Shown piece after piece: positions 23,168 to 30,050 of a stretch of DNA of 33,603 nucleotides. Position numbers and translations under genes: made by a program. This stretch comes from an uncultured bacterium (GTDB taxonomy: Bacteria > Verrucomicrobiota > Kiritimatiellia > RFP12 > UBA1067). Within the stretch, counting starts at the first letter, position 1. Each line of letters starts with the position of its first letter. The notes under the pieces were generated by a model. That model was not told where the DNA came from, made no database searches, and saw only the letters and a program-made list of their open reading frames with translations. Location of the stretch: assembly GCA_902779865.1 (NCBI GenBank), contig CACZDG010000023.1, forward strand, positions 1 to 33,603. The letters are read 5' to 3'.

Positions 23168-26100
23168 ATGTTTTTTGATAGCAGGGATGTTGCGGAAGAG
23201 AATTCCGTGTTTGGCGTTAAACTGGTTTTTGCGGCGGTGGCCGTGATGGCCACGTTTGCTGCAGCAGGTGCGGATGTCGTGAAGAGCCTCGCGGGCGAAT
23301 GGCGCGTGACGGGCAAGGGCATCGCGGGCGTGGTGCGTCTGCCTGGCACGCTCGCGGACGCGAAGCTCGGTACGCACAAGACTGCGGCAGATTGGGCGAA
23401 GTACACAGACCGCCAGTCTAAGGGTGCGCTGACCCGCGAATACCAGTATCGTGGAAAGGCCGTGTACGAGCGCGAGATCGAGCTTACGGAGGACGAGGCG
23501 CGTTATCCGCTTGAGCTGGTTATGGAGCGCGTGATGCTCCATTCCGAACTCGCCATCGACGGCGAGGTGGTCGGCTCGTGCGATTCGCTCGCCGTCGAAC
23601 ACGTCTATCCGATTCCGCAGCGTCTGACGAAGCCGGGACGCCACACGATCCGCCTCACGCTCGACAACTCCAACCGCTATAACTTCTCGGAGTGGGCGCA
23701 CAGCTACGGTCCCGTGATGCAGAGCGTGTGGCACGGCGTGGTCGGCGAGTTTGCGCTGCGGCGGCAGAGTGCGCTCAGGCAGGCGCGCGTGTTCGCCTCG
23801 TGGCCGATGAACGGGAAGTTGGTAGTGGAGGTGCCGGAAGGGTATGAGAATTTGGGGAATGTGAAATTGTGGAAATGTGGAAGTATGGATATGGAAGTGT
23901 GGAAATGTGAAAGTGTGAAGGCGAGGAAACCGTCGCCATACCGCAAGGGGTTCAGCCTTGTCGAACTAAAGCTTGAACGAGAGCCGGAGGCATGGTCGGA
24001 GCATCATCCGAATCTCTATGTGCTGGAGCTGCGCGACGAGGCAAACGACTTCGCGCACCAGATCCGCTTCGGGTTCCGCAGCGTCTCAGCGCATGACCAC
24101 GCGATCTGGATCAACGGCTTGAAGTGGTTCATGCGCGGCAACCTTGACTGTTGCCACTTCCCGCTCACGGGCGCCCCCGATACGACCAAGGCGTGGTGGC
24201 TCGGTACGTTCCGTAAGTTGCGCGACGAGGACGGCATCAACACGATCCGCTTCCACTCCTGGACGCCGCCGAAGGCCGCGTTCGACGCGGCGGACGAGCT
24301 TGGCATGTTTTGCGTCGTCGAGGCCGGGATGTGGCAGGACCGCTGGATGCATAGCGAACGGCTTGGCGTCGGCAGCCCCATCGATACATTCGTTCAGAAT
24401 GAGATGCGCGTTATCCTGGAACGGCGTGGTGACTCGCCTTCGTTTATTTCGCTTGGCATCGGCAATGAACTCGGCGGCAATGACTTCAAGACAATGAGCA
24501 AGTGGCTGGACGATTGCCGGGCGTTCGACCCGCGCAGACTCTACCTCGCCTCCACCGCACGGGATAATTCTTCCAGCGACGACTATACGACGACCCATCG
24601 GCACCCTGAAGTGGGCATGGTGCGAGCCAGGATCAAGGCGTCCACCGACTGGGACTACGAGGATGTATATGGGAAACCGCGTCTTCCGATTGTGGCGCAC
24701 GAGATCGGACAGTGGCCCATTTACGTCGATTGGAAACACGAGCTTGCGAAATACACGGGCGTGCTGCGTCCGTACAACCTCGAACACTACCGCGACGTGG
24801 CTGTGAAGTCGGGAACCGATCACCTCTGGCCGCGCTTCTGCGAGGTGTCCGCGAAACTAAACCGCCTCATGTACAAGGACGAAGTGGAAAGTTTCATGCG
24901 CACGCCGTCGTGCGCCGGACTGCAGCTCCTGAGCGTGCAGGATTTTACGGGGCAGTTCGAGGCGATGATCGGCTGGCGCGACAGCTTCTACGACCTGAAG
25001 CCGTCCGTGAAGGCACTGGCGCCATTCAGGGGCATCTTCAACGAGCTGCCGCACCTGGCGCGTTTCGAGAAGTACTGCTGGAGTGTCGGCGAGACGTACA
25101 AGGCGACGCTTCTCGTGCGCAACTTGACGGAGAAGCCGATTTTGGAAGGCACGGAGTTCGAAGCGGCGGTCGCGGGGCGATCGCCATGCCGGGGATACAC
25201 ATTCCGCCTCGCGAAGACAATCAACCCCGGCGATGTCGGCGTTGTGGGGGAAGTAACGTTGCCGCTCACTGATGACATGGTGGGCAAGGGTTTTGTGCTG
25301 CGCTTTGGTTCAAATGCTTGGCCATTCTGGGTGTTCGGTAGGGCGGTTTCGATGAAAACGCCGCAAATCCTCGAGACCGCCTCCTTCGACGCTGCTGTTG
25401 CGGAACTTGCGAAGGGCGGCACTGTTCTCTACACAGGGCCAAGTGCGAAGAGTGCGAAATCGCACTTCAAGCCGGTCTATTGGTCCACGGGACACTTCAG
25501 GAGCGCGAACTCCGAGCTCTCCACGTTGGGCTATTCCATTCGTGCCGACCACCCGGCGCTGCGTGGTTTTCCCACGGAGGACTGGTCGGATTGGCAGTGG
25601 TACAAGCTTGTGGAAGGGGGCGTGAAACATGGCATCGCCGATCTGCCGCAGGGCATCGACCCGATCGTCATGCCGGTTCCCGACCTACACTACTCGACGA
25701 AGATGGGTATGTTGTTCGAACTGAAAGTGGGCGCCGGGCGCCTCATGGTGTGCGGGCTAAATCTTTCCGACAAGGCGTTACCGGAGGTCTGCGCAATCCG
25801 GAAGAGCATCCTCTCATACATTGAGTCGAAGGACTTCAATCCGGCGGCCGTCATTGAAATGGAAACGTTCAAAGAGGCGTTCGCGCCGGCGGCGGTGGCA
25901 TCGAAAGTACGTCCGGCGCAGTTCCGCGATGCGCCAGTTTACATCGCGGCGGCGGTGGAGTTGGACGCAGCGGAGCGAAGCGTCGATTGGAAGAAGTCGC
26001 TTGACTTTGCAGAGATGGTACAAGGCGGCTACAACGTTTCCGGCAAGGGACGCTGGGGCTCGTGGCGCGACAGCACAGGCTCTTTCTGGCACGGGCAGAA

Positions 26101-26380
26101 ACTCACCGTGACGCTGACTGATGTGAAGCCCGTCACAGGGACGCTCTGGGTGCGCTTCCGCGACCCCAACCGCAACAACCGTTCAGGACGCGGCATGTGC
26201 GAGGGGCGTCCGTTCACGATCCCAAAGCACCAGCAGAATAAGGACGGCATCTGGTGGGCGAAACTTCCCGTCATGCTCGAAGATTTCCTTGACGGCAAGA
26301 TCGAGCTTTCGTGCGAAGCGATAACTGGTCCAAACCTTATGATTGACCGCGTAGTGCTGATGGCGGATGTGTTGCGGTAA
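23168..26380 (+). CDS. GH2-family glycoside hydrolase, secreted
   Basis: This 1070-residue protein has a hydrophobic export segment at residues 18-35, after an unusually long polar start. A jelly-roll domain (residues about 40-215), an Ig-like domain, the TIM barrel (about 315-640) and extra C-terminal beta domains follow. Glu434 in G-I-G-N-E-L-G-G is the expected acid/base and Glu512 in A-H-E-I-G-Q the expected nucleophile, so the retaining mechanism is kept. The GH2 family includes beta-galactosidases, mannosidases and glucuronidases; this specificity is not clear. AAGGAG lies six bases upstream of the ATG. The gene carries two short DNA repeats (near 23860 and 25441). Its stop abuts the convergent LarA-like stop. 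Confidence 0.88.
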   Translation: MFFDSRDVAEENSVFGVKLVFAAVAVMATFAAAGADVVKSLAGEWRVTGKGIAGVVRLPGTLADAKLGTHKTAADWAKYTDRQSKGALTREYQYRGKAVYEREIELTEDEARYPLELVMERVMLHSELAIDGEVVGSCDSLAVEHVYPIPQRLTKPGRHTIRLTLDNSNRYNFSEWAHSYGPVMQSVWHGVVGEFALRRQSALRQARVFASWPMNGKLVVEVPEGYENLGNVKLWKCGSMDMEVWKCESVKARKPSPYRKGFSLVELKLEREPEAWSEHHPNLYVLELRDEANDFAHQIRFGFRSVSAHDHAIWINGLKWFMRGNLDCCHFPLTGAPDTTKAWWLGTFRKLRDEDGINTIRFHSWTPPKAAFDAADELGMFCVVEAGMWQDRWMHSERLGVGSPIDTFVQNEMRVILERRGDSPSFISLGIGNELGGNDFKTMSKWLDDCRAFDPRRLYLASTARDNSSSDDYTTTHRHPEVGMVRARIKASTDWDYEDVYGKPRLPIVAHEIGQWPIYVDWKHELAKYTGVLRPYNLEHYRDVAVKSGTDHLWPRFCEVSAKLNRLMYKDEVESFMRTPSCAGLQLLSVQDFTGQFEAMIGWRDSFYDLKPSVKALAPFRGIFNELPHLARFEKYCWSVGETYKATLLVRNLTEKPILEGTEFEAAVAGRSPCRGYTFRLAKTINPGDVGVVGEVTLPLTDDMVGKGFVLRFGSNAWPFWVFGRAVSMKTPQILETASFDAAVAELAKGGTVLYTGPSAKSAKSHFKPVYWSTGHFRSANSELSTLGYSIRADHPALRGFPTEDWSDWQWYKLVEGGVKHGIADLPQGIDPIVMPVPDLHYSTKMGMLFELKVGAGRLMVCGLNLSDKALPEVCAIRKSILSYIESKDFNPAAVIEMETFKEAFAPAAVASKVRPAQFRDAPVYIAAAVELDAAERSVDWKKSLDFAEMVQGGYNVSGKGRWGSWRDSTGSFWHGQKLTVTLTDVKPVTGTLWVRFRDPNRNNRSGRGMCEGRPFTIPKHQQNKDGIWWAKLPVMLEDFLDGKIELSCEAITGPNLMIDRVVLMADVLR
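23860..23921. repeat. Octanucleotide tandem repeat (TGTGGAAN) inside the GH2 gene
   Basis: About eight units run end to end: TGTGAAAT, TGTGGAAA, TGTGGAAG, TATGGATA, TGGAAG (six bases), TGTGGAAA, TGTGAAAG, TGTGAAGG. The stretch stays in frame and encodes W-K-C-G-S-M-D-M-E-V-W-K-C-E-S-V-K, a segment unlike the rest of the protein. Confidence 0.8.
25441..25467. repeat. Palindrome with 9-bp direct repeat inside the GH2 gene
   Basis: AAGTGCGA (25441-25448) pairs with TCGCACTT (25460-25467). Between them AGTGCGAAG is followed by AGTGCGAAA, a 9-bp direct repeat. It encodes S-A-K-S-A-K-S-H-F without breaking the frame. Confidence 0.65.
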
Positions 26381-27658
26381 TCAGGCCGTGAATTTCTCGC
26401 GGTTGATCCAGAGCCCGAGGGCAGGGTTGGGGATGAAGTATATCTCTTCGCCTTCAACGGTGTTGTAACCGTACTTCAGTTTCTCGGGGTCGTACTTCTT
26501 GATTGTCTCGTCGTAGTCAGCAGCCTTGAAGCCCACGCCCTCGATTTCCTCCTTCGTGATGTTCTTCACGCAGTAGGTGATTGAGAAGCGTCCGTCGGAC
26601 GAGCCGTGTATGAGGTGCGCGGCCGCGCCCATGTTCGCGCGCAGGTCTTCGGCGTCGGGGCGGTTGAACACTTCTAGCGTGTGGAGCCTGCCCTTGTATC
26701 CGTACTTGCGGATCAGCGCGTCAACTGCCTTGTCCTCGCCGAACGTGTGTACTCCCGGCGCAAGCACGATCAGCTCCCCGCCGTCCCCCATCGCCATGCG
26801 GGTGCGGTAAATCGATTTGTTTCCAAGCCATGTGGAGGTGAACTCGGACGGGTCGAGAAAGACCACGCACTTTTTGATGCCGTGCTCGACGTAGTCGATG
26901 TTCTTCTGCTGCGCGAGCTTCACAGCTTCGGTGAGGCAGTTGCGCCCCTCGCCGATGAAGAGTCCGTGCGAGCATATCTTGCCGCCGGGGGCGGTGTTGA
27001 CGGTAAGCACCCACAGTATCGGCCTCTGCGCGACGAAGTGGTCGAACGCGTAGTCGAAGAGCCGCCGCACAGGCGTGTGGTCGCGGCCCATCGCCTGTTC
27101 CATGCCGCACACCGCGCCGATCATGTGGGACTTGTTTATCATGTCCGCGCCGCCACAGCCGACGAACAGGTTCTTCGCGTGGTTCGCCATGCCGATCACC
27201 TCGTGTGGCACGACCTGTCCGGGCGAGATGATGAGGTCGTAGGACTCGTCCATGATCCTGCGGTTCACCTCCACGCTCACCGGGTCGTGCCAGAGCCCGC
27301 CGGAAATCTCCTCCACCGCCTCGGCCGGCACTTCGCCAAGCTTGACCACGTCGGTGCGCCAGTTGTGTACGATCATCTTGTCGTAGGGGATGTCGGGGAA
27401 CATGACCTTCCACTGCGTCTCCGACACCGGCACGTGCGTGCCGAGGGCTGGCATGACGTCCACCTCCGCGCCTCTTGCCGCAAGCAGCTTGTAGTACGCG
27501 CACGTGATGAATCCGGCGTTCGAGTGGTAACGCGTGAAGTCCGGCGGTATGATGAGCACTTTCGAGAGCTTGCGGCCCTCGAGCGACTTCTCTAGCTGGG
27601 CGGCGATTTCCTCATTTGTGAGGCCGCCTTCCGCTGTTGCGACGGTGAAAAGATCCAT
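26381..27658 (-). CDS. LarA-like nickel-pincer-type epimerase/racemase (DUF2088)
   Basis: The 425-residue protein belongs to the LarA superfamily, whose members use a nickel-pincer nucleotide to racemise or epimerise 2-hydroxy acids. Family signs are I-P-P-D-F-T-R, A-L-G-T-H-V-P near residue 70, N-H-A-K-N-L-F-V-G-C-G-G, I-N-K-S-H-M-I-G and the C-terminal H-G-S-S-D-G-R-F-S-I-T segment. The substrate is unknown; relatives in carbohydrate-degrading bacteria are sometimes labelled D-mannonate epimerase. The cofactor makers LarB, LarC and LarE are not in the window. Nearby esterase and glycosidases fit a sugar-acid substrate, which is inference. The ATG at 27658 has AGAGGAAA about eight bases upstream. 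Confidence 0.8.
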   Translation of the reverse strand: MDLFTVATAEGGLTNEEIAAQLEKSLEGRKLSKVLIIPPDFTRYHSNAGFITCAYYKLLAARGAEVDVMPALGTHVPVSETQWKVMFPDIPYDKMIVHNWRTDVVKLGEVPAEAVEEISGGLWHDPVSVEVNRRIMDESYDLIISPGQVVPHEVIGMANHAKNLFVGCGGADMINKSHMIGAVCGMEQAMGRDHTPVRRLFDYAFDHFVAQRPILWVLTVNTAPGGKICSHGLFIGEGRNCLTEAVKLAQQKNIDYVEHGIKKCVVFLDPSEFTSTWLGNKSIYRTRMAMGDGGELIVLAPGVHTFGEDKAVDALIRKYGYKGRLHTLEVFNRPDAEDLRANMGAAAHLIHGSSDGRFSITYCVKNITKEEIEGVGFKAADYDETIKKYDPEKLKYGYNTVEGEEIYFIPNPALGLWINREKFTA

Positions 27659-27711
27659 TTCGTTTTTCCTCTGTTGAAGCCGCCCCCAACCACTGGGCGC
27701 GACACGTCAAC

Positions 27712-27740
27712 ATTATACAACATCCCACGCCGGATAGCAA
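27712..27740 (-). promoter_or_regulatory. Promoter for the LarA-like gene
   Basis: On the minus strand TTGCTA (27740 to 27735) and TATAAT (27717 to 27712) are 17 bases apart. Transcription would begin near 27705, leaving a leader of about 47 bases. Confidence 0.6.
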
Positions 27741-27746
27741 TGCCCA

Positions 27747-27760
27747 TTGCGCTTGCGCAA
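27747..27760. repeat. Short inverted repeat between flippase and LarA-like genes
   Basis: TTGCGC-TT-GCGCAA forms a six-base-pair stem with a two-base loop, 17 bases beyond the flippase stop. On the minus strand the T-run lies before the stem, so it does not act as a standard terminator for the flippase. Confidence 0.3.
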
Positions 27761-27776
27761 AAACGAGATTGCTGAA

Positions 27777-29066
27777 TCACCCGCGCAGCGACGCGTACAT
27801 GGAAAAGGCGAAACGCAGGACCGACGCCGCGCCGAACCACGCGATGAGCCATTCAATGGAAGGAACGAGTCCGGAATGTGCCGCAAGGTACAGCAGCGCC
27901 GGATAGACGACGTGTAGCGGCACGAGCCAGGAGAGGAACCCGAACCGTCCCGCCGACACCTCGGCGTTCGCGTAGAAAACCTGGCACGCTGTCAGCGCCG
28001 TGATAACCACGAGCCATGGCATCAAGTGGGCATACGACGCGTAGTCTTCGCCATGCGGCATAAGCGAAAGGAATTCCTTTCCGAACAGGGCGTATGCCGT
28101 CGCCATCGCCACCGCCGCTGCCATCGCCACAGCCGAACACTTAAGGACGAACGGGCGCGTCGATCCGCCGCGCTGCGCAACGGACGCGGTGTAGGGGAAC
28201 ATCACCAGCAGAAGGGGGAACGTCAGGTAATGGAGAAAGTCCGAGAAACGCGAGACCATGTAGTACCCTGCGGAGTCCGCAGCGGAGAACTCCGTGCGCA
28301 GAACGGACTGTTCCACGAGCGAAGCCGCCATCGGCGCGACTTGGTAGGCCAGCACCGCAAGGAACGCGAGCGTAATTCGGCGCACGGATTCGCGGTTCCA
28401 GTATGGTTCTGCCGGGACGGACAAATCCCTGCGCAGCGCCACTACGCTTCCGGCTATGCGGAAGGCCGGAAGTGCGGCTTGTCCGGCGAAGTATCCGGCA
28501 AGCGCCCTGAACGGCATGACCGCCAGCATGACGAGAAACCGCACGACGGAGCCGCATACCTCTACGACGGCGAGGGCGCGGAATCGCTTCAGGGACTGTA
28601 GCGCGTCCGTATAGACCGGCGCGACGCATCCGAGAAACGCGGCGGCGACCACGAGGAAACCGACCGAGGCGTCAGGTACACGCATCGCCTTCAGGAAAAG
28701 CGGCACCACGAGAGCGGATACTGCCAGCACGACAGCGAGCAGCGCCGCGATGGCGACGAACACGCCGCTGAGAAGCGATTTCACGCGGCCGCGCTTGCCG
28801 TCTGCGGCGAGACATGCCGATTCCTTCATCACCGTCATGGCGAACGCGAACACAGGCAGCGACAGGAACGTAGCGAACGACGTCACCGGCAACACCGCAC
28901 CGATGTCCTCGGGCGCAACGTACTTAGGAACGAACCACATCCCCGCCGCTATGCTCACGACGTCGCCGGCGCGCAATGCGATGAAGAGCAGAAGGGCGCT
29001 TCTGGCGAATCCCGCCGTCAAACCACGCAGTTTGGCGCGAGCAACGTCAAGTGTCGGTTTCTTCAT
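27777..29066 (-). CDS. Polysaccharide/oligosaccharide flippase-type membrane protein
   Basis: This 429-residue protein has about 12 hydrophobic segments spread over the whole length and a short basic N-terminus. The pattern (L-R-A-G-D-V-V-S-I-A-A-G-M-W-F-V-P-K-Y near residue 31, then repeated small, hydrophobic helices) fits the MATE/Wzx superfamily of lipid-linked sugar exporters. The function would be movement of a lipid-linked glycan across the inner membrane. No glycosyltransferase or polymerase genes are next to it, so the glycan is unknown. The start at 29066 is preceded by an A/G-rich AAAGATGAAAAG. Confidence 0.75.
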   Translation of the reverse strand: MKKPTLDVARAKLRGLTAGFARSALLLFIALRAGDVVSIAAGMWFVPKYVAPEDIGAVLPVTSFATFLSLPVFAFAMTVMKESACLAADGKRGRVKSLLSGVFVAIAALLAVVLAVSALVVPLFLKAMRVPDASVGFLVVAAAFLGCVAPVYTDALQSLKRFRALAVVEVCGSVVRFLVMLAVMPFRALAGYFAGQAALPAFRIAGSVVALRRDLSVPAEPYWNRESVRRITLAFLAVLAYQVAPMAASLVEQSVLRTEFSAADSAGYYMVSRFSDFLHYLTFPLLLVMFPYTASVAQRGGSTRPFVLKCSAVAMAAAVAMATAYALFGKEFLSLMPHGEDYASYAHLMPWLVVITALTACQVFYANAEVSAGRFGFLSWLVPLHVVYPALLYLAAHSGLVPSIEWLIAWFGAASVLRFAFSMYASLRG

Positions 29067-29090
29067 CTTTTCATCTTTCGCATTGCGTTT

Positions 29091-29099
29091 ATTATATCA
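29091..29099 (-). promoter_or_regulatory. Extended -10 promoter for the flippase gene
   Basis: The minus strand reads TGATATAAT (29099 to 29091), a TGn extended -10 with perfect TATAAT and no strong -35. The predicted start is near 29084. Confidence 0.5.
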
Positions 29100-29127
29100 C
29101 AATTCCCATTCATCCATCGGCCAAATG

Positions 29128-29136
29128 TGGTATAAT
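29128..29136 (+). promoter_or_regulatory. Extended -10 promoter for metF-metH
   Basis: TGGTATAAT is an extended -10 with perfect TATAAT; only a weak -35 (TTCATC region near 29109) is present. Transcription would begin near 29143. The leader is only about 22 bases, too short for a SAM or cobalamin riboswitch. Confidence 0.55.
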
Positions 29137-29164
29137 TTAAGCCCGTTCAGAAAAGAGAGAATGT

Positions 29165-30037
29165 ATGAAGATCAAAGACATCCTTGCGGAGGGGCGTCCC
29201 TCGGTCTCGTTTGAGATCTTTCCGCCCAGGAAAGACGCTCCCTTCGCGCCCGTGAAGGAGACGGTGGAGCGCCTCGCCCTGGAGAAGCCGTCGTTCATGT
29301 CCGTCACGTACGGCGCCTCAGGCAACGCGCAGGCGAACACCGTCGCCATCGCCTCGTTCGTCCAGGACTGCGGCGTGCCCGCGCTCGCGCACCTCACGTG
29401 CCTTTCCGCCACGCGCGACAGCCTCGCGGAGGAAGTCGCTTCCCTGCGCAAGGCGGGTATCGAGAACGTGCTGTGTCTGCGCGGCGATCTTCCCAAGGAC
29501 GCAGCAGAGCCGCCTCCCGGTTACTTCTCCCATGCCGTCGATCTAGTGCGCGCGCTTCGTCCGTCAACGTTCTGCCTCGGCGGCGCCTGCTATCCGGAAT
29601 GCCACCCGGAGTGCAAGCACATGGAGGACGACATTGTCCATCTGCGCGAGAAGGTGGACGCCGGCCTCGACTTCGTCACCACGCAGATGTTCTTCGACAA
29701 CAACATTTTCTACCGCTACCTCTCCAAGCTCCGCGACAGGGGCGTGACGGTTCCGGTGATCGCCGGCATCATGCCGGTCACGAACGGCAGACAGATTGCA
29801 CGGATATGCGCACTTTCAGGGACGTACCTCCCGAGCCGCTTTAAGGCAATCGTGGACCGCTACGGAGATCGTCCCGCCGCCATGCTCGACGCAGGCGTGG
29901 CCTACGCCACCGAACAGATCATCGACCTCTTCGCGAACGGCGTCAACGCCGTACATATCTATACGATGAACAAGCCCGAAGTCGCGTCTCGGATAATGTC
30001 CAACCTCCGCGGCATACTCGCGAACGATCCCCTTTGA
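29165..30037 (+). CDS. metF: 5,10-methylenetetrahydrofolate reductase
   Basis: MetF reduces 5,10-methylene-tetrahydrofolate to 5-methyl-tetrahydrofolate using FAD. The 290-residue protein has normal bacterial length. Visible marks are S-F-E-I-F-P-P near residue 14, with the catalytic Glu, S-V-T-Y-G-A near 45, the L-R-G-D segment and T-T-Q-M-F-F-D near 175. It makes the methyl donor used by the following metH gene, 13 bases downstream, so the two form a functional pair. The ATG is preceded by an A/G-rich stretch (AAAAGAGAGA) in place of a canonical Shine-Dalgarno. Confidence 0.96.
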   Translation: MKIKDILAEGRPSVSFEIFPPRKDAPFAPVKETVERLALEKPSFMSVTYGASGNAQANTVAIASFVQDCGVPALAHLTCLSATRDSLAEEVASLRKAGIENVLCLRGDLPKDAAEPPPGYFSHAVDLVRALRPSTFCLGGACYPECHPECKHMEDDIVHLREKVDAGLDFVTTQMFFDNNIFYRYLSKLRDRGVTVPVIAGIMPVTNGRQIARICALSGTYLPSRFKAIVDRYGDRPAAMLDAGVAYATEQIIDLFANGVNAVHIYTMNKPEVASRIMSNLRGILANDPL

Positions 30038-30050
30038 ACATGCAGGTGAA

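Noticed and set aside
29137-29164. SAM or cobalamin riboswitch before metF-metH
   Set aside because: The leader is only about 22 bases.
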